Positions 1 through 10,428 are shown, counted from the stretch's first letter. The stretch: DNA of 64,000 nucleotides from Vibrio sp. SS-MA-C1-2 (GCF_021513135.1 NZ_CP090980.1:434001-498000), one strand, 5' to 3'. Program-made: numbers and translations. The notes: generated by a model from the sequence alone, not told the origin.

Positions 1-79
1 CCCAATCATAGCGTAACCTATACTCATGGGGCCTCATTCACTTGCTGCCTACTAGCAACGCCAATTATTTTAGGGATAG
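1..79 (-). repeat. ERIC/IRU repeat, cut by the window edge
   Basis: This is the left-arm end of an ERIC element read on the minus strand. It contains CTCATTCACTTGCTGCC followed by AGCAACGCCAATTATTTTAGG, close to the reverse complement of the ERIC left arm. The other half lies outside the window. It resembles the full copies at 10429, 57094 and 61431. Confidence 0.75.
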
Positions 80-176
80 AAATGAACTTGAAATAAAGAG
101 AGGAGGAAGTATAAAAAAGTTAAATAATAAAAAGGTTAAAAAGAACATGCCCAATTAACCCTATTCAACTATTTAG

Positions 177-503
177 TTAGCGGAGTTGTTGATACTTTCG
201 ATATTTATCAATCGTCGCAATTATTAATACAATAGCAAAAAAGGACCCACAAAGAATGAAGGTAAACTGTGACTCTAAAACGTTAATTTTGGGAAAGTGC
301 ACTAAACCTTCGATTAAGCGTCCAGATACAACCACAAATTGCAAAATTGAAATAAAGAATGAATCCATAATGACATAAAAAGCTAAAATCGAGATATAGG
401 CCAACGTTGTTAGCAGAGGTTTATAAATCGGAAAAGGGAAGGAAAGGATATAGATAAGGGTGATACCGAATAAAATCAGGTCGACCTTTTTAATTGGTTT
501 CAT
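177..503 (-). CDS. Small hydrophobic membrane protein, unknown function
   Basis: A 108-residue protein starting MKPIKKVD, with about three hydrophobic stretches (roughly residues 8-45, 45-62 and 80-100) and a basic C-terminus (DKYRKYQQLR). The basic N-terminus followed by membrane segments fits an inner-membrane protein. No family is recognised. Only a weak, distant purine-rich stretch precedes the ATG. It stands alone, downstream of the malG terminator on the same strand, and is followed by an ERIC repeat. It could be a lineage-specific small gene or a chance ORF in AT-rich DNA. Confidence 0.4.
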   Translation of the reverse strand: MKPIKKVDLILFGITLIYILSFPFPIYKPLLTTLAYISILAFYVIMDSFFISILQFVVVSGRLIEGLVHFPKINVLESQFTFILCGSFFAIVLIIATIDKYRKYQQLR

Positions 504-613
504 TATTAAATTTTTAACTCTTCTATTTTTTGCGACATTCTACCCATTTTATAAAACTAATCAATAATTACTTATTTTAGCTCAATGCCAGTAACTTCAT
601 CTGAGTTTATACG

Positions 614-651
614 AAAAAGCAGCTTGATAACTCATATCAAGCTGCTTTCTT
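614..651 (-). terminator. Terminator after malG
   Basis: A hairpin with arms AAAGCAGCTTGATA and TATCAAGCTGCTTT around a 5-nt loop. Read on the minus strand it ends in a T run, just after the malG stop codon. It closes the malEFG operon. Confidence 0.85.
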
Positions 652-672
652 TAGATTTAAAAACTACCCAAG

Positions 673-1563
673 TTAACCTTTAACGCCCCCCGCGGTTAAA
701 CCACCCACTAAATAACGTTGTGCCAATAAGAAAACACTGGTAATAGGCAATGCTGACATCACTGCCGCAGCAGCAAAATCTCCCCACAAGTAGTTTTGTG
801 GGTATAAATACTGCTGCATCCCAACCGCTAAGGTATAAGAGCTCACATCACGCAATAACAGTGAAGCAACAGGGACTTCTGTAATGGCCGCGATAAATGA
901 AAGGATGAACACAACCGCTAAGATTGGCACAGACAATGGCAGTAAAACCAATCTAAAGGCTTGCCATGGTGTTGCACCATCCAATGCTGCAGCTTCTTCT
1001 AATGAAGGGTCAATCGATTCAAAGTAGCCTTTAATCGTCCAAACGTGAAGTGCGATTCCCCCCATATAGGCAAAGATAACCCCCCCGTGAGTATTCATAC
1101 CCAAGAATGGGATATAAGCGCCTAACTTATCAAACAGAGCATAAAGAGCAACCAATGCTAAAACAGCAGGGAACATTTGCAAAATCAGCATTGATTTAAG
1201 AATAAAACCTTTTCCTGCAAATTTCATTCGAGCAAATGCATACGCACAAGTTGTCGAAAGGGCAACAATACCAATAGCCGTTAAACCTGCCACTTTTACT
1301 GAGTTCCATAACCATAATAAAACGGGGAATGGAGGTGGTGTGACTGAGCCATCTGCATGTGTGACTGTCATCCCAAGCGCTAACTTCCAATGCTCAAAAG
1401 AGATGCTTTTTGGAATAATGTCACCCGTTGCATAATTACCTTCTCGTAGAGAGATCGCAATCACCATCAATAACGGAAACATGATCAACGCAAGGAAACA
1501 CCATAAACCAACATGCGTCGCTAATAAGCGGTATCTTTCAGATTTTCCTGTCACCATCGCCAT
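673..1563 (-). CDS. malG: Maltose/maltodextrin ABC transporter permease MalG
   Basis: Inner-membrane permease that with MalF forms the translocation pore of the maltose/maltodextrin importer MalEFGK2. At 296 residues it is the usual MalG length. It has about six membrane segments. The cytoplasmic EAA loop, which contacts MalK, is visible as [15 protein letters not shown] near residue 190, and the C-terminus [10 protein letters not shown] is typical of MalG, where it reaches toward the binding protein. It lies 11 nt after malF on the minus strand and is last in the malE-malF-malG operon, before a clear terminator. Expression should follow the MalT/CRP-controlled promoter upstream of malE. Confidence 0.95.
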   Translation of the reverse strand: MAMVTGKSERYRLLATHVGLWCFLALIMFPLLMVIAISLREGNYATGDIIPKSISFEHWKLALGMTVTHADGSVTPPPFPVLLWLWNSVKVAGLTAIGIVALSTTCAYAFARMKFAGKGFILKSMLILQMFPAVLALVALYALFDKLGAYIPFLGMNTHGGVIFAYMGGIALHVWTIKGYFESIDPSLEEAAALDGATPWQAFRLVLLPLSVPILAVVFILSFIAAITEVPVASLLLRDVSSYTLAVGMQQYLYPQNYLWGDFAAAAVMSALPITSVFLLAQRYLVGGLTAGGVKG

Positions 1564-1574
1564 AGTAACGCTCC

Positions 1575-3143
1575 TTATTCTGTGTCTAATTTTGTAAATT
1601 TAAGATTAATCAGTGATAAGCCACCAACTAATAAGAAGATAATCGCGGCAATTGCACCAGCTAAACCAAAGTCTTGACCGCCGCCGCCTTCAAAAGCAAT
1701 ACGGTAGGTGTAGCTCACTAATAAATCAGTGTGACCCGCCGGTGTGCTTGTACCAATCATATCTGGCTGCCCATTGGTTAATAACTGAATCAATACAAAA
1801 TTATTAAAGTTAAAGGCAAAACTAGCAATTAATAACGGTGTTAATGGTTTGATTAACATCGGCAGTGTGATCTTGAAGAAGTTTTGGAATGGGGTTGCAC
1901 CATCCATTGCAGAGGCTTCATAAAGATCCTCAGGAATCGCCTTAAGTAGACCCATACATAGGATCATAATGTAGGGATAACCTAACCATGTGTTAACCAC
2001 AACAATCATGGTTTTCGCTAGAATGGGATCGGTAAACCAGTTTGGGCTAATACCGAAAATCCCTTCTAACAACTGATTTATCTCACCAAAGCTCTGGTTA
2101 AATAAGCCTTTAAAGATAAGAATCGAAATAAACGCAGGCACCGCATAAGGTAAAATAAGTAGTACCCGATAGATCGCTTTTCCCTTCAATGCTTCCCACT
2201 GAACGATACAGCCTAACACCATTCCGACAATCGTCGTCAATACAACCGTTAATGCAGAGAAAACAACCGTCCAGACAAAAATACTAAAGAAAGGCCCTTG
2301 TATCCCTGGATCGGTAAAGATACGGGTAAAGTTTTCCCAACCAATATTAACGACAAAACCTGGGGCTAATGGTTTACCGACAAATTCACCATTCTCATAA
2401 GCTTGGTAATTACCCGTCTCCCAGTTTGGTTTTAAAACTTCGCCATTTTTTTGGTTAACAAACGTTTCGTTGTCATCTTGTAATAGATAAAGTGGCATTA
2501 CTTGACCGAATTTTCTCAGCCCAGACATCACTAAATCGTGGTTATTTGGTCCTTTTACCGTAATCTCTTTTAATGCATTTCGATTTTTAATCACTACTTT
2601 TAATGGTGCTTTAGTACCCTGTAGCTGATCGGTTTTCTCGGTTGTTAGAGGAGTAGGTTGAGTCTGATGCAAAGCGAAAGGTGCCGTTTGAAAGCGCTCA
2701 TCTCCTTGCTTAATAACAATCGAGCTTAAGTCACCTTGTTGGTAAAGGTCAAAACCAAAGCTATTACCCGCTTGATAAGTCTGTTGTTGGAAGACCGATT
2801 GCGCTCGTTCGAAACTGAGTTGGTTTGCACCACTGTAGTTAGTAAATGCTAACCCTATTGTATAAACCAGAGGGAAGATAACGAACAAAATCATCCCAGC
2901 AACACCCGGATAAATATAACGATGAGCGTAGGTCTTTCTATTAGCAAAAACAAAAACGCCTAAAGAGGCTAGCACAAGAGTTAACAGTGCAAATATGTAC
3001 TCACCTTGCATATACATTAGAATGATCGCATAGCCATTAATGATGCTGATCAAACCTAATGTCGCCCATTTCAACCAATTTTTATGACTACTTTTTTTCA
3101 ACGCTTGGTCTGTATTTGACGCTGAGGCTGGTGATGAGTTCAT
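1575..3143 (-). CDS. malF: Maltose/maltodextrin ABC transporter permease MalF
   Basis: Larger permease subunit of the maltose importer, 522 residues (E. coli MalF is about 514). Hydrophobic segments near residues 25-70 and 80-100 are followed by a long periplasmic insertion at about 105-275, the MalF P2 loop that binds MalE. Further membrane segments carry the EAA loop [12 protein letters not shown] near residue 408. Sequences such as [17 protein letters not shown] and [16 protein letters not shown] are typical of MalF substrate-path segments. It lies between malE and malG; a stable hairpin in the malE-malF gap may reduce its expression relative to malE. Confidence 0.95.
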   Translation of the reverse strand: MNSSPASASNTDQALKKSSHKNWLKWATLGLISIINGYAIILMYMQGEYIFALLTLVLASLGVFVFANRKTYAHRYIYPGVAGMILFVIFPLVYTIGLAFTNYSGANQLSFERAQSVFQQQTYQAGNSFGFDLYQQGDLSSIVIKQGDERFQTAPFALHQTQPTPLTTEKTDQLQGTKAPLKVVIKNRNALKEITVKGPNNHDLVMSGLRKFGQVMPLYLLQDDNETFVNQKNGEVLKPNWETGNYQAYENGEFVGKPLAPGFVVNIGWENFTRIFTDPGIQGPFFSIFVWTVVFSALTVVLTTIVGMVLGCIVQWEALKGKAIYRVLLILPYAVPAFISILIFKGLFNQSFGEINQLLEGIFGISPNWFTDPILAKTMIVVVNTWLGYPYIMILCMGLLKAIPEDLYEASAMDGATPFQNFFKITLPMLIKPLTPLLIASFAFNFNNFVLIQLLTNGQPDMIGTSTPAGHTDLLVSYTYRIAFEGGGGQDFGLAGAIAAIIFLLVGGLSLINLKFTKLDTE

Positions 3144-3174
3144 CGGTAAATCCTTTCTCGCTTTAAATTAAAAT

Positions 3175-3240
3175 TAGGGGCGACCTCTAGCTCACTTCAA
3201 ATAATATTAAACCTTGAAGAAAGAAAATAAGTCGCCCCAA
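3175..3240 (-). other. Hairpin between malE and malF, possible mRNA stabiliser
   Basis: Inverted repeat with GGGGCGAC at 3177-3184 and GTCGCCCC at 3231-3238. An inner stem CTTCAA/TTGAAG lies at 3195-3219, giving a branched hairpin. It fills the 131-nt gap between the malE stop and malF start. In E. coli this gap holds REP hairpins that protect the upstream malE mRNA; a similar role here is inferred from position only. Confidence 0.6.
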
Positions 3241-3274
3241 AATCACAGGGTTAAATTAACCTAATGTGATCGTT

Positions 3275-4459
3275 TTATTTCTTAAGAATACGCTCTTTTG
3301 CCGTAGCAAGTGCTTCATCAACACTTTGACGACCATTGACTGCATTAATAATAGCTGCTTTTTCTGCATACCAGAAACCTGACATTTCAGGAATATTTGG
3401 CATAATTTCACCATTTTGAGCATTGGCCATTGTTGCTGCAATACGAGGATCTTTTTCTAAAACGGTTTCGTATGACTTAAGTGCAACCGCGCCTAGTGGC
3501 TTATCATCATTCACTTGCTTCAGACCATTATCTGTTAATAGGTAGTTTTCTAGGAACTCTACCGCTAGATCTTGGTTTGGTGACGCTGAACTAATACCCG
3601 CACTTAATACACCAACGAAAGGCTTAGATGGTGAACCATTTAATGTTGGTAGTGTTGTTACACCATAATTAATACCCGCTTTCTCTACATTGCCCCATGA
3701 CCATGGACCATTGATTGTCATTGCAACTTCACCTTTGTTGAATGATGCTTCTGCAATTGAGTAATCGGTATCTGCAGCGATAACGCCATTGTTAACCATA
3801 TCAACAATAAAACCTAAACCACGCTTAGAGCCGGCGTTATCAACACCAACATCTTTTGCATCATAGCCATTTGCTGTTGCTTTGAAGGCATAACCACCAT
3901 CAGCGGCAATAACAGGCCAAGTGAAATACGGTTCTTGTAGATTCCACATGATCGCTTTTTTGCCATCGGCTTGCAGTTTCTTATCTAAAGCCGCAACTTC
4001 TTCCCATGTTTTCGGTGCTGTCTTTATAAGATCTTTGTTATAGATAAGAGAAAGTGCTTCAACTGCGACTGGATAACCAATATATTTACCTTCGTAGCTC
4101 ACTGAATCCCAAGTAAAGTCATAGAACTTCTCTTTAAACTCTGCAGAAGGTTTAATTTCAGTAAGAAGACCGGCTTTTGCATAGCCACCGAAACGGTCGT
4201 GTGCCCAAAAGACGATATCAGGACCATCACCAGAAGATGCAAGCTGAGGGTATTTCTCTTCCATTTTATCAGGATGTTCTACCGTCACTTTAATACCAGT
4301 GTCGGCTTCAAATTGCTTACCAACCTCAGCAAGACCGTTATAACCTTTGTCGCCGTTAATCCAGATTGTTAACTGGCCTTCTTCAATTGCAGCATGTGCA
4401 CTAACTGAACCTAAAGCAACCATGGTGCAAAGTGCAGCAGTTGTAAGAACTCTCTTCAT
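3275..4459 (-). CDS. malE: Periplasmic maltose/maltodextrin-binding protein MalE
   Basis: Periplasmic solute receptor that delivers maltodextrins to MalFGK2. It is 394 residues long (E. coli 396). A Sec signal peptide spans residues 1-23 ([23 protein letters not shown]), cut before AIEEGQL. The mature start [19 protein letters not shown], then [17 protein letters not shown] and the tryptophan/tyrosine-rich sugar cleft segments ([21 protein letters not shown]) are characteristic. It is first in the malEFG operon on the minus strand and divergent from malK across a 380-nt control region with MalT-box-like and CRP-like sites. No lamB or malM gene lies nearby. Confidence 0.96.
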   Translation of the reverse strand: MKRVLTTAALCTMVALGSVSAHAAIEEGQLTIWINGDKGYNGLAEVGKQFEADTGIKVTVEHPDKMEEKYPQLASSGDGPDIVFWAHDRFGGYAKAGLLTEIKPSAEFKEKFYDFTWDSVSYEGKYIGYPVAVEALSLIYNKDLIKTAPKTWEEVAALDKKLQADGKKAIMWNLQEPYFTWPVIAADGGYAFKATANGYDAKDVGVDNAGSKRGLGFIVDMVNNGVIAADTDYSIAEASFNKGEVAMTINGPWSWGNVEKAGINYGVTTLPTLNGSPSKPFVGVLSAGISSASPNQDLAVEFLENYLLTDNGLKQVNDDKPLGAVALKSYETVLEKDPRIAATMANAQNGEIMPNIPEMSGFWYAEKAAIINAVNGRQSVDEALATAKERILKK

Positions 4460-4539
4460 TGTAAAAATCCTTATTAATGATTAAATATAAATGTGAATCT
4501 ATTCAGTACTACTATCTTCTAATAATTTTCACTCAACAT

Positions 4540-4549
4540 CCTCCTCCTA
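4540..4549 (-). promoter_or_regulatory. MalT-box-like site near malE
   Basis: On the minus strand this reads TAGGAGGAGG, 8 of 10 matching the MalT box GGGGA(T/G)GAGG. It lies about 80 nt upstream of the malE start in the malE-malK control region. Sequence match only. Confidence 0.45.
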
Positions 4550-4578
4550 TCATCTACTCCCTCTCAGATCAGTAATAA

Positions 4579-4600
4579 AAATGTGATAGGCGTCACCAAG
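4579..4600 (+). promoter_or_regulatory. CRP-binding site in malE-malK region
   Basis: AAATGTGA-N6-TCACCAAG fits the CRP consensus AAATGTGA-N6-TCACATTT, with a complete left half and TCAC in the right half. It lies between the MalT-box-like sites, as CRP sites do in the E. coli malE-malK region, so catabolite control of both divergent operons is likely. Confidence 0.65.
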
Positions 4601-4684
4601 ATGAGACTAAATAGTCATAGAACTGCTAAATTACTCTCAAATATGAACCAATTTACGTAAATTAGGTAATATATGAGTAAAGTG

Positions 4685-4694
4685 ACTCATCCCC
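4685..4694 (-). promoter_or_regulatory. MalT box, malE-malK region
   Basis: The minus strand reads GGGGATGAGT, 9 of 10 matching the MalT box GGGGATGAGG. A second, weaker plus-strand match (GAGGATGAAA, 7 of 10) starts at 4712. Several MalT boxes flanking CRP sites are the known layout for this divergent promoter pair. Confidence 0.65.
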
Positions 4695-4843
4695 TCGATT
4701 TTCTAAATAAGGAGGATGAAATTAGCTGATTTTATTGGCAATATTCTCAAAAATGGTAATAACAAAAAAATTAACAGTAGTAAATCGGTCTCTGCAATGA
4801 TCATTTACTGCCTGTTCAAAGCAGAAGAGTGAGGGAAATACCC

Positions 4844-5953
4844 ATGGCAAATGTGACGCTAAAGAATGTCTGTAAAGCGTATGGTGATGTAGTTATCTCT
4901 AAAAATGTTGATTTAGAGATTGAACAAGGCGAGTTTGTGGTATTCGTTGGCCCATCAGGCTGTGGTAAATCAACGCTATTACGTTGTATTGCTGGACTTG
5001 AAGATATCACGTCTGGTGACCTATATATTGGTGATAAGAGAATGAATGATATTCCTCCATCGCAACGCGGTGTCGGTATGGTCTTCCAATCTTATGCTCT
5101 CTATCCTCATTTAAATCTTCATGACAATATGTCGTTTGGATTAAAATTAGCAAAAGCTGATAAAACTGAAATCGAAAACCGTGTCAATCATGCCGCGGAG
5201 ATTTTACAACTGACACCTCTTTTAGAACGTAAACCTAAAGCCTTATCTGGTGGGCAACGTCAACGTGTTGCCATTGGTCGTACGTTAGTTTCTCAGCCCG
5301 ATGTATTCTTATTAGATGAGCCACTATCAAACTTAGATGCAGCACTTCGTGTTCAAATGCGTATTGAGATTGCAAAACTTCATAAACGCCTTGGCTCAAC
5401 GATGATCTATGTCACTCATGATCAAATTGAAGCGATGACCATGGCCGATAAAATCGTTGTTTTAGATGCGGGATGGGTTTCTCAAGTAGGTAAACCATTA
5501 GAACTTTACCATTATCCGAAAAACCGTTTTGTTGCTGGCTTTATTGGCTCACCAAAAATGAACTTTATTAATGTCTTTATTGAAGAAGTAGAAGACCAAC
5601 GCGTATTAGTTCAACTGACTTCTGGTGCTTCATTCTGGATCCCTGTAGAGGGCTCAACAGTACAACGAGGCTCTCGCATGTCTCTGGGGATTCGTCCGGA
5701 GCATTTGGTACCCGCAGAAGAAGGGGACGCAAAAGTAATAGGGAGTGTATTGGTAACAGAACAATTAGGTAATGAGACTCAAGTCTATCTTGAAGTTAAA
5801 GAAGCAGATGCGAGCATTATCTACCGTCAACCAGATACTTTAATCATTGATGCGACAAAACCGTATTCAATCGGTATTCCTGCTCACCGTTGTCACTTGT
5901 TCCACGAAGATGGCACTGCTTGCCAGCGTCTATATAAAGAAATTACCGCTTAA
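4844..5953 (+). CDS. malK: Maltose/maltodextrin ABC transporter ATPase MalK
   Basis: Cytoplasmic ATPase of the maltose importer, 369 residues from the ATG at 4844 (MANVTLKN), the start that aligns with E. coli MalK. An upstream in-frame GTG at 4829 lies inside the ribosome-binding stretch and is less likely. Visible motifs are Walker [11 protein letters not shown]-loop [12 protein letters not shown], signature [13 protein letters not shown], Walker [13 protein letters not shown] and the switch histidine in IYVTHDQ. The C-terminal regulatory domain carries GIRPEHL and ends [13 protein letters not shown], as in MalK, which sequesters MalT in E. coli. It is divergent from malEFG and followed at once by a terminator, so it is probably monocistronic. 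Confidence 0.95.
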   Translation: MANVTLKNVCKAYGDVVISKNVDLEIEQGEFVVFVGPSGCGKSTLLRCIAGLEDITSGDLYIGDKRMNDIPPSQRGVGMVFQSYALYPHLNLHDNMSFGLKLAKADKTEIENRVNHAAEILQLTPLLERKPKALSGGQRQRVAIGRTLVSQPDVFLLDEPLSNLDAALRVQMRIEIAKLHKRLGSTMIYVTHDQIEAMTMADKIVVLDAGWVSQVGKPLELYHYPKNRFVAGFIGSPKMNFINVFIEEVEDQRVLVQLTSGASFWIPVEGSTVQRGSRMSLGIRPEHLVPAEEGDAKVIGSVLVTEQLGNETQVYLEVKEADASIIYRQPDTLIIDATKPYSIGIPAHRCHLFHEDGTACQRLYKEITA

Positions 5954-5970
5954 ATTTCTTTACTATTTTG

Positions 5971-6020
5971 GCACCCAACTCGATTTATGAAATCCAGTCG
6001 TCGAGTTGGGTGCATTTTTC
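5971..6020 (+). terminator. Terminator after malK
   Basis: Strong hairpin GCACCCAACTCGA / TCGAGTTGGGTGC followed by ATTTTTCCTTTTTT, 17 nt after the malK stop. Confidence 0.9.
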
Positions 6021-6154
6021 CTTTTTTACTCTCTCAATTTCATTCATCTCATCCTCATTCCCAATCTTAAACTAAACTTACTCTTAACAAACTTAGGCAT
6101 AGCAAAAACAGACTCAACCAAAAGTGTGTTAACCACGTTTTTTAAGAGGTGAAT

Positions 6155-7438
6155 ATGAAAGTAGGTATTTATTGGTTTAGCAATGATCTCCGTTGTCATG
6201 ATAACCGACTTCTCAACCTCGCGACCCAGACAGTTGATGTCTTAATTTGTATATATTGCTTACCCAAAATCACCCCTTTTCTAAAACACTTTTCACAACA
6301 AATGCACTTTGGCGCACAAAAACTACGTTTTCAGCACCAGTCCTTAATACAACTACAACATGATCTACAACAACGCAAACAGCATTTATTGATTTACCAA
6401 CAAACACCGAGTGAAGTCATTGCATCTTTGATTAAAGAGTTATCAGTTTCAGATCTATTTTGTCATTATCATGCTGGTTATGATGAACAACAACAGCAAT
6501 TAAAAGTAACCACTCGGTACCCATCATTAACCGTTCACAAATATGAAAACAGTACTATTCTCACTGAATCTCAATTGCCTTACCCTTTGACTGAGATTCC
6601 AAGAACTTTTACTCAATTTAGAAAAAGTATTGAGTCGATAGCAACCTTGCCCCCCATCAAAGAGCAAGCTATTTATCCCCACTATTTAATACCAAAAACC
6701 ATATCGCCATTGAACTTAGATGAGCCTACCTTTATTGAATCCTCACGACAAAAAAAGGATCAAGAGTTATATTTTCAAGGAGGAGAGCAGGCAGCATTAG
6801 CCCATATTGAGCACTATTTTTCAGGTTCTTATGCAAGCTCTTATAAAGAAACGCGTAATGAATTTGATGGTATTAACAACTCTACAAAATTTTCTCTTTG
6901 GTTAGCAAATGGAAACCTTTCAGTCAGACTTATTAAGCAAAGGTTGGAAGAATATGAATTACAAAAAGGAGCAAACCAATCGACATATTGGATTTTATTT
7001 GAGCTTCTTTGGCGAGAGTTCTTCTATTGGCAAGCATTAAAAAACAGTCAACAGCTGTTTTTAACACCTAACTCGCAAAGATTAAAAAGGTTAACGCCAC
7101 ACCAACAGCTTAATTTAACGGCATGGCAAAAAGGGAAAACACCATCCACACTGATCAATGCTTGTCTAAACCAATTAAACGAAACAGGATACTTATCTAA
7201 TCGAGGGCGACAATTGGTCGGAAGTTATCTGATTCACGAACTACAAATCGATTGGCGTTTTGGTGCAGCATATTTTGAAACCCAGCTTATTGACTACGAT
7301 GTCGCATCCAATTGGGGAAATTGGCAATATCTAGCTGGTTTAGGCGCTGCCCCCAATGGTTCTCATCAATTTGATATAATCCAGCAAGCTCAACGTTATG
7401 ATCCAAAAGGCCATTTCACTAAAAAGTGGACTATTTAA
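6155..7438 (+). CDS. Cryptochrome/photolyase of the DASH family
   Basis: Flavoprotein of the photolyase/cryptochrome superfamily, about 427 residues. The N-terminal alpha/beta antenna domain begins KVGIYWFSNDLRCHDN. The C-terminal FAD-binding domain shows YWILFELLWREFFYW, then LSNRGRQLVGSYL and DVASNWGNWQYLAGLGAAPNG, a block that is diagnostic for cry-DASH proteins. These repair UV dimers mainly in single-stranded or looped DNA and may signal blue light. The ATG at 6155 is preferred over a GTG six bases upstream because AAGAGGTGA lies just before it and the family starts at this point. The next gene, an FeS-type photolyase, starts 28 nt downstream on the same strand, suggesting a light-repair operon. 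Confidence 0.9.
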   Translation: MKVGIYWFSNDLRCHDNRLLNLATQTVDVLICIYCLPKITPFLKHFSQQMHFGAQKLRFQHQSLIQLQHDLQQRKQHLLIYQQTPSEVIASLIKELSVSDLFCHYHAGYDEQQQQLKVTTRYPSLTVHKYENSTILTESQLPYPLTEIPRTFTQFRKSIESIATLPPIKEQAIYPHYLIPKTISPLNLDEPTFIESSRQKKDQELYFQGGEQAALAHIEHYFSGSYASSYKETRNEFDGINNSTKFSLWLANGNLSVRLIKQRLEEYELQKGANQSTYWILFELLWREFFYWQALKNSQQLFLTPNSQRLKRLTPHQQLNLTAWQKGKTPSTLINACLNQLNETGYLSNRGRQLVGSYLIHELQIDWRFGAAYFETQLIDYDVASNWGNWQYLAGLGAAPNGSHQFDIIQQAQRYDPKGHFTKKWTI

Positions 7439-7466
7439 CGTAATAGGAAATCATTGGGGTAGCATC

Positions 7467-9037
7467 ATGAAATACAATAGAATAAGACTTATTCTTGGTG
7501 ATCAATTAAACAGTCAACACTCTTGGTTTACTCAATCAGATGAGGAAACTCTCTACCTTATTGCTGAACTAAAGCAAGAAACTGACTACACCACTCACCA
7601 TATTCAAAAAGTGTGTGCCTTCTTTGCAGCTATGAGTGCATTTGCTCAAGAAAAACAAGATCAAGGCCATCATGTTCTTCATCTTACCCTTGATGAAACC
7701 TGTGCTTTTTCAGATTTACCGACTTTAATTAATTATTATCTTGAGCTCTATCAGGCAAAGAGTTTTGAATACCAGCAACCAGACGAATACCGATTAGCCG
7801 AGCAGTTAGCATGTTTTGCTTCTCAATTATCGCTATCAAAAAATCTCAGTAACATTGAAATAAAAAAAGTTGATACTCAACACTTCTACCTGTCATTAGC
7901 TGAAATTGAACAACAATTTACTAAAAATAAATTCTCCATAATGGAGCAATTTTATCGAAAAATGCGAAAACAACACCACATTTTAATGGATGAGGATAAC
8001 AAACCCATTGGAGGGAAATGGAATTTTGACCAACAAAATCGTAATAAGCTCAAGCAACAAGATATTGATTCTTTGCCAGAACCCAAGTCATTTGACAACT
8101 CAATATCTGAGATCTTAGACCGCCTCAAACGCCATAAAATAATGACTATAGGAGTGACAGCAAATCCTCTATTTTGGCCGATCAATAGAGAACAAAGTCT
8201 CGAATTACTGGAACACTTTTGTCGCGTTTGCCTGCCCTACTTTGGACAATATCAAGATGCGATGATAGACAATCATCCTGCAAAGTGGTCGCTTTACCAT
8301 AGTCGCCTCTCTTTTTCTCTCAATACTAAGCAACTCTCCCCCAAAGAAGTGATTAATCACGCTTTAAACGCATTTACTGACAACCCAGCGATTGAGATTG
8401 CTCAAGTTGAAGGATTTATAAGACAAATTATAGGCTGGAGAGAATTCATTCGTGCTATATATTGGAAAAATATGCCTGAATACAGCACGCTTAATAACTT
8501 AAATGCTCACAGAGCCATTCCTGATTTTTTTGGACAGGAAACACGAATATGCGCTGTCTGCAACAAGCCATTACTCAGTCCTTAAGCCATAGTTATGCTC
8601 ATCATATTCAACGATTGATGGTCACGGGAAATTTTGCTCTATTAGCAGAGCTTGAACCACAGCAAGTAGATAATTGGTATTTGGGGATCTATATAGATGC
8701 AATTGAATGGGTTGAAATGCCCAACACGCGAGGTATGGCGCTCTTTTCAGATGGCGGCGTTGTCGCAACCAAACCTTACGCAGCCAGTGGCGCATATATT
8801 AACCGAATGAGCAACTACTGCAAAAACTGTCACTATCAGGTCAACAAGCGACATGGAGAGCAAGCCTGCCCTTTAAATAGCCTTTATTGGCGATTCCTTG
8901 ATAAACATCAACAACAGTTAGCGAAGAACCCTCGAGTTAGAATGATCTATCGCAGCTGGGATAATCTCACGGAAGAAGAGCGTCAAGCCACATTAAAGTG
9001 CGCTGAAGAGTACTTAATAAAAATAGAAAAGCTTTAA
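7467..9037 (+). pseudogene. FeS-type photolyase/cryptochrome (FeS-BCP), frameshifted
   Basis: The two halves belong to one protein of about 520 residues in the photolyase-related family that binds FAD and a 4Fe-4S cluster (bacterial cryptochrome/(6-4) photolyase type, COG3046). The first half (ATG 7467, MKYNRIRLILGDQLN) runs in frame to about 8531, then goes out of frame and stops at 8585. The second half continues in another frame as FFWTGN..MRCLQQAI...YAHHIQRLMVTGNFALL...EWVEMPNTRGMALFSDGG...YINRMSNYCKNCHYQV, ending at 9037. The likely cluster cysteines (MRC, NYC-KNC, ACP) are all in the second half. Adding one T to the T7 tract at 8525-8531 restores GAT TTT TTT TGG and the whole frame. It is a true mutation, a variable tract or a base-calling error. 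Confidence 0.85.
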
Positions 9038-9386
9038 TTGAGTCGACACTATGAACCTGAAAATCAAAAATTATTGTTTTTCAACACACTCCTTAAACAA
9101 TAAAAAAACAAAATTCCACATAATAAACATACAGTTACAATGACTTGTAGATATTTAATAAAAATAACACTGTACAATAGGTAAGATTTAGGTAGAATTC
9201 ACCTCGGCCTGTAAGTCAGACCTATTTATTTGATCCATATATTATGCTTTAAGAATTTTACTGCCTTAATAGTTTTATTTTGACATTAATTTTTCCCTAT
9301 ACATATTATTTTCACATAAGTAATTCTTCTCTTGGCTACATTTACGCATTATGCGAATTATTTTTATAAATTATTAGGAATTAGAC
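9038..9386 (+). other. AT-rich leader region of the cold-shock gene
   Basis: No ORF is visible in these 349 nt. The AT-rich DNA upstream of the Csp gene probably holds its promoter and a long 5' untranslated region, as is usual for cold-shock genes. A small inverted repeat AGGT-AGAATTC-ACCT lies at about 9190-9204. A clear CspA cold-box was not identified. Confidence 0.4.
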
Positions 9387-9596
9387 ATGTCTAAATCAAC
9401 TGGTATCGTTAAGTGGTTTAACGAAGAAAAAGGTTTCGGTTTCATTACTCCAGAGAACGGCGGTTCTGACGTATTCGTTCATTTCCGTGCTATCGCTTCT
9501 GAGGGTTTCAAAACTCTTAAAGAAGGTCAAAAGGTTTCTTTTGATACTGAACAAGGCCAGAAAGGTCCTCAAGCTGCAAACGTTGTTGGTCTTTAA
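9387..9596 (+). CDS. CspA-family cold-shock protein
   Basis: A 69-residue single cold-shock domain that binds single-stranded nucleic acid and acts as an RNA chaperone. It has the family's full length and both RNA-binding motifs, KGFGFI (RNP1, residues 16-21) and DVFVHF (RNP2, residues 29-34), plus the starting aromatic motif KWFNEEKG. A ribosome site (TTAGGAA) precedes the ATG. It is monocistronic: a 350-nt AT-rich leader lies upstream and a terminator starts 21 nt after the stop. Which csp paralogue it is cannot be decided from the sequence. Confidence 0.95.
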   Translation: MSKSTGIVKWFNEEKGFGFITPENGGSDVFVHFRAIASEGFKTLKEGQKVSFDTEQGQKGPQAANVVGL

Positions 9597-9616
9597 TAGC
9601 CAAGCGTTTTAGTTTG

Positions 9617-9649
9617 TAAAAAAAAGCCGGCATTGCTGGCTTTTTTTAT
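9617..9649 (+). terminator. Terminator after the cold-shock gene
   Basis: Symmetric hairpin AAAAAAAGCC / GGCTTTTTTT with a short GC-containing loop and T run, directly after the csp stop. Confidence 0.85.
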
Positions 9650-9873
9650 ACCTGAAATTCCGCTTCTTAACGACAATATTACTCACCTTTGATTCTCACC
9701 AATACTCTTTTACTCTTAGTTATCAATCCGATAAATCTTACTAAACACCCTTTTCCTGTTTATCCAATTCAAAACTATATTTTCCTTATTGACTGATTTA
9801 TATTAGAGAAAGCCTAACTAAAGGCATAGATAACCGCGAATATATACCCTTCTTACTTAAACAAGGATAAGTT

Positions 9874-10407
9874 ATGAATAATATACGTCAATTTCTAGAT
9901 TATACCCCAACCATTGCGGATAGTGCCTATATCGATTCTGCTGCGACAATTATTGGTGAAGTCAATATTGGAGAACAATGCAGTATTTGGCCTTCTGTTG
10001 TCATTAGAGGTGACGTTAATTCGGTAAGTATTGGGCACCAAACAAACATTCAAGATGGTTCTATTATTCATGTTACCCGAGCCGAGAAACGCGGCAATGA
10101 TAGTGAAGCAACCATTATTGGCGATTATGTCACAGTAGGTCACAGTGTAAATTTGCATGGCTGTACCATCAAAGATCATGTTTTAATTGGTATTGGAACC
10201 ACAATATTAGATGGTGCTGTTGTCAATCGTAATGTCGTTATTGGTGCTGGAAGCTTAGTTCCACCGAGAAAAATATTAGAAAGTGGTTTTCTTTATTTTG
10301 GTAATCCTGTAAAAAAAGCCCGAGAACTTACCGCAGAAGAAATTCAATTTCTCACTCAATCTGGCGATAATTATGTCGCACTTGGAAAACAGTACAAACA
10401 CGAATAA
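9874..10407 (+). CDS. Gamma carbonic anhydrase-like hexapeptide protein (YrdA/PaaY family)
   Basis: Cytoplasmic left-handed beta-helix protein of 177 residues. Hexapeptide repeats are visible throughout (IIGEVNIGEQCSIWPSVVIRGDV, then IGDYVTVGHSVNLHGC and VLIGIGTTILDGAVV). The gamma-class metal ligands are present as histidines in IIHVT and in VGHSVNLHG, so a zinc or iron site is likely intact. The C-terminal helix (ELTAEEIQFLTQSGDNYVALGKQYKHE) is typical of YrdA. Proteins of this group bind metal and may or may not show carbonic anhydrase activity. The gene is monocistronic and is followed by an ERIC element. Confidence 0.88.
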   Translation: MNNIRQFLDYTPTIADSAYIDSAATIIGEVNIGEQCSIWPSVVIRGDVNSVSIGHQTNIQDGSIIHVTRAEKRGNDSEATIIGDYVTVGHSVNLHGCTIKDHVLIGIGTTILDGAVVNRNVVIGAGSLVPPRKILESGFLYFGNPVKKARELTAEEIQFLTQSGDNYVALGKQYKHE

Positions 10408-10428
10408 TCTCACTTTTTATAAATATAT

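Noticed and set aside
9190-9240. FadR-like site upstream of the cold-shock gene
   Set aside because: Only GTCAGACCTATT is shared with the fadL operator; the CTGGT half is missing and the gene context does not fit.
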